The position numbers and the translations under genes were made by a program. Shown in pieces: positions 17,124 through 26,393 of a stretch of DNA of 64,000 nucleotides; positions within the stretch are counted from its first letter, which is position 1, and every line of letters begins with the position of its first letter. Source of the stretch: Bdellovibrionales bacterium (lineage in GTDB: Bacteria; Bdellovibrionota; Bdellovibrionia; Bdellovibrionales; UBA1609); contig JADJVA010000009.1 of assembly GCA_016716765.1 (NCBI GenBank), positions 1 to 64,000 on the forward strand. Reading direction: 5' to 3'. The notes beneath the pieces are model-generated. The model was not told the origin of the DNA, made no database searches, and worked only from the letters and a program-made list of their open reading frames with translations.

Positions 17124-18659
17124 TTACGTCGTGTAAAATGGATAAAAGACTGCAGCAATCCAGGCAAGTGCGAGAGACACAAAGACTGCAGAGCTGGTTA
17201 TTGAGTTTGCCTTTCTCTCCAACCTCGCTGCGAAAAATTCAATGATGACAAGGCATGAGAAGAATTGCAGAAGATCTCCCAAAGGAGGTCTGTTGATGTC
17301 ACGTGGAGGCTGAAGCAGGAACCAAACTGCCAGCAGGAATATCCAAATACCTAGACGAAGTAGGTACGACTGTAAAATCGTTCTACTGATGGTGAGTCGT
17401 CGCGTGACGAAGCACAGGGGGTAAAAGGAAAAACTAAATGACCCCCAACGTAGTATCCTAGTTTCTGAAAGAGAGGCGTGAAATAAATAGTGATCAACGT
17501 AGGGAGCTGCAAACAAAGCGAGTGGCAAAAATGCCAAAATTCCAATTGAAATCGCCTTTAAGAAGTAATTAGGATTTTTCATTTTAAGTTCTGTTTTCGA
17601 GACAACTGAAATAATGGAAATAGAACACAATCCTAGGAAGATGAGGTAGATCAAATATAAACTTTCGCTCGTATTGTGTAATTTTAAAAACGTGATCGAT
17701 TCAACTCCAAATCGAATGATTAAAGCGGAGACCGCAGAGGCAAAGAAAAGGATTATAAAGGCTGATACTCTCATGCGATATTTAATTGGTTGGCCTTCTC
17801 CAAGCTTAGGAATTAGGCCATAAGTCATAAAAATCAATATCAAAAGAGTGAGCATTGCGGTCACTGGAACAGACAAGTGGAATGCAGTCGATTTTTCTGA
17901 ATTTTCAAATGCTCCTTTCCAATTTCTGTTGATCCAATTTAACACTATTTCAACCACTTCCGAATTGATGATCATGTCAAAATGCGAGATGTTTAATTGA
18001 ATCTGCTCTCCAAAGTTAGACGAGGGTTGTTTTGTCCTGGCGTGCAATGTCAGTAATTTTGGTCCCCGGTAGATGGTCCCAGCTACATTTCCATCCAAAT
18101 TAATCAAACCTTTGTCTATATTGGAAAGCTGGGGAGAATTCATGAGAGAGTGACCTATCCTTCCGCCTCCAAAGGAATGGCCAATGAATACAATTTTCTT
18201 ATTGGAAAGATTCTCTCGATCAATCAAGGCCTGGACAACGGAAATTCCGATGTCAATGTCGCTCCTGTTCTTGTGACAAATGGGCAATTCTAATCCGGGA
18301 ATATTACATCGGAAAATCATTGAAAAATGGGACTTTCCATGCCCAGGGAAATCAAAGGTATAAGTTCTAATTCCGTTGATGGCCAAGACTCGAGCAAGTG
18401 GCGCCATCAATTGGGCGCTACATCGTTTGCCATGAAGGAGAACTGCCACCATATTTGGATTTTCATTATTCTCATTCCGAAAGATTGATACGGTTGACCG
18501 ATCAGAATTTTTCAATTGTATTTGCTCGATCGTCACCGGGAAGAGGCTCTTAGAAAAGTAAAGCTCAAGGCTGACGAAAGTCACAGCGAGAAAAATCCAA
18601 CTCACCCAATAGATCCGAGATATTTTGGAAAAAAATGAAATCACATTGAAAGGCCTCAA
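17124..18659 (-). CDS. Alpha/beta hydrolase with C-terminal multi-helix membrane domain
   Basis: A 511-residue protein. After an N-terminal anchor (residues 17-35) comes an alpha/beta-hydrolase domain: MVAVLLHGKRCS (the oxyanion-hole HG), TYTFDFPGHGKS, and the nucleophile elbow FIGHSFGGGRIG with Ser162. ISHFDMI near residue 230 may supply the catalytic His. From about residue 265 to the end there are seven or so hydrophobic helices. The enzyme domain would sit on the periplasmic face if the first helix is inserted in the usual sense. Esterase, lipase or acyl-transfer activity is plausible, but the substrate cannot be told. It converges on the 14320 gene and lies alone on its strand. Confidence 0.8.
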   Translation of the reverse strand: MRPFNVISFFSKISRIYWVSWIFLAVTFVSLELYFSKSLFPVTIEQIQLKNSDRSTVSIFRNENNENPNMVAVLLHGKRCSAQLMAPLARVLAINGIRTYTFDFPGHGKSHFSMIFRCNIPGLELPICHKNRSDIDIGISVVQALIDRENLSNKKIVFIGHSFGGGRIGHSLMNSPQLSNIDKGLINLDGNVAGTIYRGPKLLTLHARTKQPSSNFGEQIQLNISHFDMIINSEVVEIVLNWINRNWKGAFENSEKSTAFHLSVPVTAMLTLLILIFMTYGLIPKLGEGQPIKYRMRVSAFIILFFASAVSALIIRFGVESITFLKLHNTSESLYLIYLIFLGLCSISIISVVSKTELKMKNPNYFLKAISIGILAFLPLALFAAPYVDHYLFHASLSETRILRWGSFSFSFYPLCFVTRRLTISRTILQSYLLRLGIWIFLLAVWFLLQPPRDINRPPLGDLLQFFSCLVIIEFFAARLERKANSITSSAVFVSLALAWIAAVFYPFYTT

Positions 18660-18706
18660 GTAACATCGAAAAGTGGCTGTTTACATCATTGAATTTTGAA
18701 ATCCTA

Positions 18707-18736
18707 TTGACACAATTGCAATCTATTCCATATCTT
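18707..18736 (+). promoter_or_regulatory. Candidate sigma-70-type promoter
   Basis: A perfect TTGACA at 18707-18712 is followed after 18 bases by TATCTT, about 100 bases ahead of the gene at 18836. The -10 match is partial and the spacing is slightly long, so this is a suggestion only. Confidence 0.35.
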
Positions 18737-18835
18737 AGAATAAAATGAGATCATCAGGGATGGCTTTTGTTGGCTATTCGATGGCTTTGAAGCCCTGAGA
18801 TTTTCGTTTCCTAACTCTTGAACTGGATAGTTCAA

Positions 18836-19381
18836 ATGGCAACCGTTTTCACCCATTCTTTTGTTGGCTATACCCTATCTCAGTTGGCTCCAGAGTCAGT
18901 CAGAAAAAATAGGAAATTTATCTTTTGGATGTGCTTTCTCCCTATAATTCCTGATTTTGACTACCTAGGTTGGGTTTTACATGTTCCTTACGGTGGCGTA
19001 TGGGGTCACCGTGGTCTGACGCACTCAATTTTATTTTCATTTGCTCTTAGTGCCCTAGCCTTGGCTAAGATGGGAAAACCCTACCAGATCAACATAGCAT
19101 GTTTTCTAGGTATTTCTGCTGTTTCGCACGGAGTACTTGATGCTATGACAAACGGAGGCTTGGGAGTCGCATTTTTTTCTCCTTACTCCTTAGCCCGCTA
19201 TTTTTTTTCTTGGAGGCCCATTGAGGTTTCGCCAATAGGAATCCGCTTTTTCTCCTGGCGTGGATTGGTCGTGATCATAAATGAAATGCAGTGGATTTGG
19301 ACTCCGTGTCTTATTCTTCTTCTTGCGAGATCGGCAATCACCCGCCAGCTTTTATCCTTTGAAAAAGGGAGAATCAAATAG
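18836..19381 (+). CDS. YdjM-family membrane-bound metal-dependent hydrolase
   Basis: A 181-residue inner-membrane protein of the YdjM/DUF457 family, annotated as metal-dependent hydrolases. Conserved elements are the N-terminal MATVFTHSFVGY, the PIIPDFDYLG acidic motif, HRGLTHSI and SHGVLDAMTNGG with potential metal-binding His and Asp, and the hydrophobic C-terminus. I prefer ATG 18836 over the TTG 18 bases upstream, because the family starts with a short Met-x-x-x-x-x-His segment. It is divergent from the membrane-fused hydrolase. The natural substrate of the family is not established. Confidence 0.88.
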   Translation: MATVFTHSFVGYTLSQLAPESVRKNRKFIFWMCFLPIIPDFDYLGWVLHVPYGGVWGHRGLTHSILFSFALSALALAKMGKPYQINIACFLGISAVSHGVLDAMTNGGLGVAFFSPYSLARYFFSWRPIEVSPIGIRFFSWRGLVVIINEMQWIWTPCLILLLARSAITRQLLSFEKGRIK

Positions 19382-19447
19382 TCCCCAACTTTAGAAGCTT
19401 GGCTTGAGCTGAGTTTTCAATACATCCCAAATTTTTAAGTTTAATCC

Positions 19448-20449
19448 TCATTTTCCAGAGGGACAGATTTCATATAGTTGGCAAACCAATGGGCTTGCCA
19501 AAGGCCCCTCCTTATCGAGCGATTTGAAGTAGTCTGAAAAATATTCCATTACATATTTGTCCTTTATAGGTCTGGACTCCCTGCTGAAATGCTTTTCATT
19601 TGCTTCAGTCTTAGCTGCTCCGAGCTTAGCGCTTGGAAAGGTCTGGTCCATTATTGCAGGGAATGTGTGAGTGCCGCCAAAGACAAACATTCTCTCCGGA
19701 TTTCCAATATAAATAACGGAAGATCGATTATTGATAAAGGACAAGTTCTTTTCATACCACTCTTTCGGGGTTCCCACAAACCGATAGAATGGGTCAATAG
19801 CTAGCCATCCTCCCGTTCTGTTTTTGGCAATAGTCACGACATGGTGAGTCCAAGGTCTACCGAAGCTTGGATCGGCTGCAATTTTTCCCACATGAAATAG
19901 TTTAAGGACCACGTTTCTGTTCTGGCCCCGCTTTCTCAATTGAAAATAGACATAATCGGCGCGACCATAGCAAAATCCATGTCTTCTCATCTTGATTGTG
20001 GAATCAATCGGATCATACTTATCTAGCATTTTTATTCCCACAACCGAATGATTGTAGGCAATTTCCATAATTTCAAGAGCCGTATCTTTGGATATCCCTC
20101 CACGAATTTCCTTTCCGACTCTATCGAGAATCTCTAAAGCCAAATTGTTGCGAAGTGCGAGAGTATCTCTGTCAATTGTTGAAAATGGTGATCCTCTGGG
20201 TTCCGACCTTAGGGAATCGTCAATATTTTCTGAATAGGAAATTAGGTCGATCAAATTATCTTCAATGTACAATCGAGGAATTTTAAATCGGTGGACTTGT
20301 GTCTTTTTATTTCGTAAAATTTCAAGCTCCATCTCAGCATTGAACTTTTCCACAGTGCTGGCAAATGATTGTCCCTTAAGTCCAAGGACTCCGATTGAAA
20401 TCACACTAACCACTATCGAATTAAAACGACTTACAAGTGAATTTTTCAT
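19448..20449 (-). CDS. Exported Cys-His-Asp hydrolase resembling protein-glutaminase
   Basis: A 333-residue exported protein with a signal segment (residues 9-30, ending SFAS). The core carries a papain-like/transglutaminase-like triad: HGFCYGRADYVY with Cys160 at the start of a helix, RPWTHHVVTIAK with His202 or His203, and GGWLAIDPFYRF with Asp219. The C-Y-x-R-A, HHV and IDP order recalls bacterial protein-glutaminases, which deamidate glutamine side chains; NlpC/P60-type or general transglutaminase-like folds are alternatives. Its ATG overlaps the stop of the upstream glycosyltransferase (ATGA), so it is the last gene of a coupled three-gene operon. This suggests work on the same exported product as the two glycosyltransferases. 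Assignment by motif only. Confidence 0.6.
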   Translation of the reverse strand: MKNSLVSRFNSIVVSVISIGVLGLKGQSFASTVEKFNAEMELEILRNKKTQVHRFKIPRLYIEDNLIDLISYSENIDDSLRSEPRGSPFSTIDRDTLALRNNLALEILDRVGKEIRGGISKDTALEIMEIAYNHSVVGIKMLDKYDPIDSTIKMRRHGFCYGRADYVYFQLRKRGQNRNVVLKLFHVGKIAADPSFGRPWTHHVVTIAKNRTGGWLAIDPFYRFVGTPKEWYEKNLSFINNRSSVIYIGNPERMFVFGGTHTFPAIMDQTFPSAKLGAAKTEANEKHFSRESRPIKDKYVMEYFSDYFKSLDKEGPLASPLVCQLYEICPSGK

Positions 20450-22701
20450 ATCGATGATCTTTCTGGATCGAGTGCTTGGAGGGACTTGGCGTTTTCAAGA
20501 GGAACGATGATTTGAAAACCCGGCCATCGCGTCTCTTGCCATGGAGACGTAAAAAACCGAGCTTCTGCACCCAGTCTAATTTCGGTCAGAGATTTGGGAC
20601 ATGGAACTGCAATTGCCTTGGAAAATGGAGCTAGTACCGTTGAATTGAGGAGTTTCCAACCCTGTCTTCGGTTGAATCCTATAGCTTCGGCTAATAGTAT
20701 TTTTGAGATTCGTTCTCGACACTTAAACTCAACAAATGGAGCAATCCAGGCCGAAGTTCGTTGTGGATCAATCCAAAATGAAGGTTGAGACAAGGCCTCA
20801 CCAAGAATCGAAACAGTCAAAACTTCAGAATTTTCAAGTGAAGGACTTAACTTCAATAGAAATCCTGCGTGGCAATATGAAACATCTGAACCAGGTTGGC
20901 CATCGCAGGAGGAGGTCTTTGCCAGTAGTACATTTGGTTCAACACGCACGATTAGGTCGGCCACGCTGAAGGCATTTTTCAACTGATTTTCCAGTGGAGA
21001 CTTTGAATACGGGTATCCTGTGTTGTGAAATCGAATAGGAGCCGAATTTGGTATTCTCTCACTCACGAGAATGACCTGCAGGTTTCCAAATCTCGCGAAT
21101 CTTTCCAATTCCAAATTTCCGTCTTCGATATCTTTCAGAAATACTCTTTCGAGACGGGACTCTTTGAATTCCTTAATCGCATCGAGTCTATCAAGAATAC
21201 TTTTCGAATTTGAACGGTCTTTACGTGGAATCAAAAAAATGGCGCTCTTAAATTTCTTATCTGGGGTCTTGTAGGTGCACTCTTTTTCGTTCAGAAGTTG
21301 CCACGAGATGAAGCTATAAATGTTAATGGAGAAAATTTTTTCCGTCATTTGCTCGGGGGTCCAGCAGGTTTGGTCATGGACGTATTGAAGAGCCGCTCGA
21401 AGGTTAAAAAATGATGGCGCGTAGGCACGTCGCTTTTCAACATATCTCGGTACATACAAATATGTCAGTATTCCGGTCAAGAAGAGCGAGGAAAAAATTG
21501 GCAATCCCCACTTAAGTGCTTGAACTCGATTCGCCGAAAAGTGGCTCTTTAGAAAAGATCCGATCCAAATAGAGGTTGCTATTTGGAGCGCAAGCATAAA
21601 GACAATGCCGTAGCGAAATTTTGAAAAAAGGCCAATTGAAAGGAAAATGGGTGCTGCCACACTTGCTGAAAGGGCAAGTGTCACCAATAGGATTGCGTTA
21701 ACCCGGGATTGATCTCTTTGAATTTTGACCGAATGAATTTGATTTTTCCATATCCATTTGAAGGGGTGGAACAGAAGAAGGGAGATTGGTACAAAGATCC
21801 ACACGTTCAATCCCAGTTCAAAAATGCCCGAGGTTACTCCATGAATATTGAGATGAGAAGTCCAAGATTCGATAATTTCATTAACCTGAAAGTTGATCCA
21901 GTTTGTTTTTCGACCTTCGCTAGCTGTCGCGTGATATCTATCTCTCAAGTAATAAAGTCGAAAAACGATATAAGGAAGGAACCAAATTAGGCCAAGCAAA
22001 AAGACCGTATAGAAATTTCGATTTGAGATCTCTTTGAGGCCAAAGCGTCGGGCCGACAGGTGTAGAAACAATAACAGGCCAACAAGAATTAAGCCGGTTA
22101 AATGTAGCTGAACAGTCAGGACAGAGAAAGTAAATGCAAATATTAGACTCCATAGAGATCCTGAGAAGGCAAAGGTCTCGATTATGGCGCAAAGAGCTGC
22201 CAAAACAAATAGAATGGAAAAGCTGGGATTCCAAAAATAACTGAGGACGATAAAATTAAAAGGAGAACCAAAGTAATTCAAGAGCCACAGAATACCAACG
22301 GTTGAACCAAACCGACGATTGAGAAAAAGCCAAACCGTAGCTCCCCCGAGGGAACCCATGGCGAGCATTCCATACCAACAAGATATCAAATCTCGATTTA
22401 TCGACAAAAAGCCTGAAAGGAGTAAATAGTAGAGATTTCCGGGGAGGAATCCCCCTCCAGTTAGTTCGGGGCCATGCCATATCAAATGTTTATCCAGTAG
22501 TTGGAATGAACGTTCAAGATCGCGTTCCTGGTAGATATAAAGAGTGGCAAAATCTTTGGTAAGGTAAAATAGAAAAGTGCCACCGGCAAACAGACATAGA
22601 AAAATGAGAAATTGGCGCGTCCGCCCAGAAAAAGTCGACTTCATTTGAGTGTGTGCCCAAAGTTCCACCAGTTTTGTCGATGGCTTTTTGGTAGTCATCA
22701 T
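20446..22701 (-). CDS. PMT/ArnT-type membrane glycosyltransferase, second of a tandem pair
   Basis: A 751-residue inner-membrane protein of the lipid-linked-sugar glycosyltransferase superfamily (GT39/GT83-like). After the first helix, the periplasmic loop has QERDLERS followed by GPELTGGGFLPGNLYYLLL, the family signature with an acidic residue expected in catalysis. About ten helices fill residues 30-420; the last 330 residues form a periplasmic domain with several cysteines. It would move a sugar from a polyprenyl carrier to a lipid or protein. Its stop overlaps the start of the protein-glutaminase-like gene, and the paralogue at 22744-25125 lies 42 bases upstream. The acceptor is unknown. 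Confidence 0.8.
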   Translation of the reverse strand: MMTTKKPSTKLVELWAHTQMKSTFSGRTRQFLIFLCLFAGGTFLFYLTKDFATLYIYQERDLERSFQLLDKHLIWHGPELTGGGFLPGNLYYLLLSGFLSINRDLISCWYGMLAMGSLGGATVWLFLNRRFGSTVGILWLLNYFGSPFNFIVLSYFWNPSFSILFVLAALCAIIETFAFSGSLWSLIFAFTFSVLTVQLHLTGLILVGLLLFLHLSARRFGLKEISNRNFYTVFLLGLIWFLPYIVFRLYYLRDRYHATASEGRKTNWINFQVNEIIESWTSHLNIHGVTSGIFELGLNVWIFVPISLLLFHPFKWIWKNQIHSVKIQRDQSRVNAILLVTLALSASVAAPIFLSIGLFSKFRYGIVFMLALQIATSIWIGSFLKSHFSANRVQALKWGLPIFSSLFLTGILTYLYVPRYVEKRRAYAPSFFNLRAALQYVHDQTCWTPEQMTEKIFSINIYSFISWQLLNEKECTYKTPDKKFKSAIFLIPRKDRSNSKSILDRLDAIKEFKESRLERVFLKDIEDGNLELERFARFGNLQVILVSERIPNSAPIRFHNTGYPYSKSPLENQLKNAFSVADLIVRVEPNVLLAKTSSCDGQPGSDVSYCHAGFLLKLSPSLENSEVLTVSILGEALSQPSFWIDPQRTSAWIAPFVEFKCRERISKILLAEAIGFNRRQGWKLLNSTVLAPFSKAIAVPCPKSLTEIRLGAEARFFTSPWQETRWPGFQIIVPLENAKSLQALDPERSSI

Positions 22702-22743
22702 AAATGCGCTCCAAAAGTATCGCCTGTTACGATCGAGGAGATT

Positions 22744-25125
22744 TTAATCATTTTTGAGATCAACAAATCGATTGTCACCGGTAATCGCAATTTGAGTCTT
22801 TCCTTTTGTGATGAGAGTGTTAGCAACTTCAAACTTCAAACTGGTGGCGCGTGCGGGACAGGGATTCTCAAACCTAAGCTTCATAGGAGCCATGAATGAG
22901 TCGTTTTTTGGAATAGACTCTGCGTTGCCGATTTTGCTGAGCAATGGTATTTGGTACGTTCCCAATTTTCCGCAGGAAATTTGCAGTTTTGAGTCAATCC
23001 ATTGAACAGATACGGGACCCAACGAATTATTTCCAAGATTTAAAGGGGCCCCAAAAAACTCAACAGTTCCATACTTGTTGTTTGCGAAATCGAGAACTAC
23101 GCCTACTCGGCAAAAGCCAGGATTTACATTTTCACAAAGGCTCCAGATAAGTAAGTATTTATTTTTTGAGAGTTGTATCGTGGAATTGACATTTACCCCT
23201 GACTGAGTAGCCCGATCATTTTCAATTAGAAATTGATCCATATGATCTAACCGAGGAGATCTTGCTCGGTTGTGAAAATTTCGAATTGAGCTGCTAGCAC
23301 TCAGTAAGCGATAGGGAACTAGAACAACACCGAAATTAAAAATGGGATCGTCCAATGTAATTTCATTTGAGAAAATATCCCTCTTGAGCTCAAATGGAAG
23401 ATTCTGTTCAGCAATCCACTTGAAAATGTCATCTTTGTTATCTTTAAACCCTGGTCGCTCTCTAAAAAAAAGATATCCCGAAGGAACATTCATGGCCTTT
23501 AGAGAAGAAGGGTCTACCGAGATTTTATCAGTAGATTTACATATTTCAGAAAAATCAACAGTTTCTTTAATTCGCATTGTTGCGAGCCTTTCCAAAATGT
23601 CATCTGATGTCCATCCTGTCCTTTGCTTGATAGCTGCACATGCCCAGCGAATTGCCCTTGCCGATGTATGGGCGTAAATCCGCTTCTCTGCATTGAGTGG
23701 CACGGGGCCCTCTAACTCCAAATACGTAGCACGTTCAAGGCTGAAAGCGGACAATCCGAAAGCCGCAGTTATGCTGACCAGATAAATGGCTCGGATACCG
23801 GCTGTCGTGTTTGAGAGGCGCCCTCTCAAAACAAATAGGACCAGAACTGAGAAGATGCCAATCACAAGAAGTATCATCATTTCTTTCTCAATGAGAGAGG
23901 ACTCTCCAAATACCAAGCTTATTAAAGCAATCCATCCCGCAAAAACAGAGAGCTCGCCTCCCTTTGAAGTTTCTTTGAAAAAAAGTTTAAAGAGGGCTGC
24001 GCAGAAACAGCCAACAAAGATGACCATAAATAAATGCATGTGAAGGAGATATCGATTCATATACGGATAGGTGCAAAAAATTGATCCAGTACCGATGAGA
24101 AAAATGAGGCCGAGAATAAGGAATCTTGTCTGCGTTTGAAGAACGAGATGCTTTTGAAATCTTTTGTAATTAAGCCCTATACTAACGAAACCAACTACGG
24201 CCGTCGAAATACTGAACAGAAAAAAGAAATTTGAGGTACCAAAGGTCGTCCATACGCCCTTTAGAAAATTGTATATAAAATCCGTCACTGTTGGTGAGGG
24301 TACATAGAGATTAGCGTGCCCTAGAAATCTTTCGTAAACTGTCGTAATAGAATTAATTTGAGAATTTGTAAGGGACCAAATCAAAAAAGGTCCCATTGGC
24401 ATTATAAAGATGAGAATTCCGGCGAAAAAGCTGAGAGGCTTGAGGCGCGGCAGCCTAAAGAATGGACCAAATAACTGAATAAAAATTGCAAGAGCCATAT
24501 GAAAGGAGATACTAAAGTGAATCTGGCATCCGAGAGAGCATATAAGACAAAATAGGTACCAGTATGTTGATCGCTTGGAAGGCTTTCGATTGACCCAGAC
24601 AAGGAATGCCAAGAGCACACAAAGAACGCTGAAAAGCTGCTGATAAGAGGCATTCCAATCTGGAATAGAATTTCTCCTGACCGAAGTAGAATTTAGATAA
24701 AGTAGCCAAGACCAAAAACCTGCAAGATTTCCCCAAAAATGTCTGGCGACATACCAAATCACATATCCGGCAAGAGCGGCCATCGTAAGTCGAATGAGCG
24801 TGAGGGTCCACCACCCGCCCCCAAGTTCGATAGGAATTGAAGCAAGAATATAGTAGAGGGGGCCAGGAATATATCCACCATAGGTAAATTCGGGTCCATG
24901 AAGTACTGGGTTATTCCACCATTCAGCGGCTCTATGAATATCTCGTGCCTGATAAAATGTTGGTACAGTCATGTCTTGTAAGCTAAGAAAAAAAATCAAT
25001 GAGGTCAGTAGCACAAAGACACCGTATAGTATGTGGATGTGGTCCGCCTCTTTTAAATAATAAAAAAGCGTGATGGCTCGGGTGACGTATGAACGGCTAG
25101 GCAGGTAGTCTTTACCGCGAGTCAT
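22744..25125 (-). CDS. PMT/ArnT-type membrane glycosyltransferase, first of a tandem pair
   Basis: A 793-residue paralogue of the next gene. Matching features are a first helix (residues 33-51), then QARDIHRAAEWW and GPEFTYGGYIPGPLYYILAS in the first periplasmic loop, about eleven helices to residue 470, and a C-terminal periplasmic domain beginning TSARAIRWACAAIKQRTGWT, which corresponds to the ALQYVHDQTCWT segment of its neighbour. The GPxxxGG..PGxLYY signature is typical of PMT_2-type transferases using polyprenyl-phosphate sugars. It is the first gene of the three-gene operon. Two diverged copies side by side suggest either two successive sugars or a heteromeric enzyme; both ideas are inference. 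Confidence 0.82.
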   Translation of the reverse strand: MTRGKDYLPSRSYVTRAITLFYYLKEADHIHILYGVFVLLTSLIFFLSLQDMTVPTFYQARDIHRAAEWWNNPVLHGPEFTYGGYIPGPLYYILASIPIELGGGWWTLTLIRLTMAALAGYVIWYVARHFWGNLAGFWSWLLYLNSTSVRRNSIPDWNASYQQLFSVLCVLLAFLVWVNRKPSKRSTYWYLFCLICSLGCQIHFSISFHMALAIFIQLFGPFFRLPRLKPLSFFAGILIFIMPMGPFLIWSLTNSQINSITTVYERFLGHANLYVPSPTVTDFIYNFLKGVWTTFGTSNFFFLFSISTAVVGFVSIGLNYKRFQKHLVLQTQTRFLILGLIFLIGTGSIFCTYPYMNRYLLHMHLFMVIFVGCFCAALFKLFFKETSKGGELSVFAGWIALISLVFGESSLIEKEMMILLVIGIFSVLVLFVLRGRLSNTTAGIRAIYLVSITAAFGLSAFSLERATYLELEGPVPLNAEKRIYAHTSARAIRWACAAIKQRTGWTSDDILERLATMRIKETVDFSEICKSTDKISVDPSSLKAMNVPSGYLFFRERPGFKDNKDDIFKWIAEQNLPFELKRDIFSNEITLDDPIFNFGVVLVPYRLLSASSSIRNFHNRARSPRLDHMDQFLIENDRATQSGVNVNSTIQLSKNKYLLIWSLCENVNPGFCRVGVVLDFANNKYGTVEFFGAPLNLGNNSLGPVSVQWIDSKLQISCGKLGTYQIPLLSKIGNAESIPKNDSFMAPMKLRFENPCPARATSLKFEVANTLITKGKTQIAITGDNRFVDLKND

Positions 25126-25300
25126 TTTCGTATGTCCTTTGCGTTTGTAGCTGGTGGCTCAATCAAATCTCAGGCAATGTCATAGATCAAACGAAATGTG
25201 GAACATTGACTCGGTGGTTTGAAGAAGGTGAAATCTAAAACTCAGTGACTTGACGGTTTGAGCCGATTGAGGTCTCATTGTCACGAAAGGAAGAATCAGT

Positions 25301-26341
25301 ATGATCAATGTGGCAGCCTATATTCTATTTTGTTTGATAAACGTGCAGAGCAGCTATGCTTTGGATAGATTGTCTTCGTCCAACGAGGAGGCATTTGGTC
25401 CTTGGGGGATGGCTTTTTTTGAGGAAGTGAAGGGATTTGTTTCTCCCTTGCCAATGATCCTTGAGCAGAGAGGGCCATCAAAGGCGGGGTTTACCTTGCT
25501 CGCCACTGGAGCAGAGATTAGGGCTTTTGAGGAAACTGTTAGAATGATGAAACATCTTCGTGATATTGACAGGCTGCCTATTCACGGCCTTTGGATCGAA
25601 AACCAACACATTAGGTTTTCTCCATCAGAAGTTCAGCCGCTTGTTGCGTTGGCCAATGAAGCCGGATTTCATACAATTGTGAGAATTCCTGATGAATCTA
25701 GGGTATCCATTCAGGGTTATCTGGGAATAGGAGCAAAGGGACTCGTTGTTCCAATGATTGAATCTCCCAAGCAAATCAAAGAGGCATTTGACAATGTTTA
25801 TTACGGAGGGTGGAGAGAAATTGGCCTTGAGCCCGACTCAAGAAACCTAAGGGCGAATACGGTAGATGATTATGCTGCCGTTGATAGAGAAAAAATTTTA
25901 GCCTTTATGATTGAGAGCGTTGCCGGAGTGGCTCAGATTGAATCGCTTGCGCGAGAAGCTGCTAAGCTAGCAGATCAATATGGAGTGGATAAGAGTCATA
26001 TTGTTTTTTGGCTTGGGCCGTTTGACGCAAAAAAAAATCACCAAAGGCTCAAAAAAGCTTCTTCTCACGAGACAGAAAAGTGGTGGAAGGCATCTGTGCA
26101 AAAGATTTCAAAGGAAGCCTCATCCAAGGGAATCTCAATGGGTGGCAATGTCTATACCCTAGAGGAGGGAATTTCAATGATGACGGAACAGCAGTTTCGA
26201 ATATTTTCCATTTCTGGCATGACTGGATCTTTCGGAAACCCAAGGGTGCCCTCAACTGGACGATTTTTTATAACCAAGCTAAATACGATTCTTTCCGACT
26301 ATACAGAGCCAAATATTACTTCTTCGATCACTGGTAAGTAG
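25301..26341 (+). CDS. Exported HpcH/HpaI aldolase-family protein
   Basis: A 346-residue protein with an HpcH/HpaI (pyruvate-dependent class II aldolase) TIM barrel behind a cleavable signal peptide (VAAYILFCLINVQSSYA, residues 4-20). Family features by eye: GLWIENQH in the place of the D-x-E-H strand, TIVRIPDES with Arg128 for pyruvate binding, GYLGIGAKGLVVPMIES, and FMIESVAGVAQIES with Glu205. Asp230 is a likely second metal ligand, and LGPFDA closes the series. Classical members are cytoplasmic and metal-dependent, so export is unusual. AAAGGAAG precedes the ATG. The SGNH gene starts 52 bases after its stop, probably the same transcript. Substrate unknown. Confidence 0.78.
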   Translation: MINVAAYILFCLINVQSSYALDRLSSSNEEAFGPWGMAFFEEVKGFVSPLPMILEQRGPSKAGFTLLATGAEIRAFEETVRMMKHLRDIDRLPIHGLWIENQHIRFSPSEVQPLVALANEAGFHTIVRIPDESRVSIQGYLGIGAKGLVVPMIESPKQIKEAFDNVYYGGWREIGLEPDSRNLRANTVDDYAAVDREKILAFMIESVAGVAQIESLAREAAKLADQYGVDKSHIVFWLGPFDAKKNHQRLKKASSHETEKWWKASVQKISKEASSKGISMGGNVYTLEEGISMMTEQQFRIFSISGMTGSFGNPRVPSTGRFFITKLNTILSDYTEPNITSSITGK

Positions 26342-26393
26342 AGAAGATCCACAATTATCTAGGGAGCGAATCATTTGAGTCGCGATATAAAAT

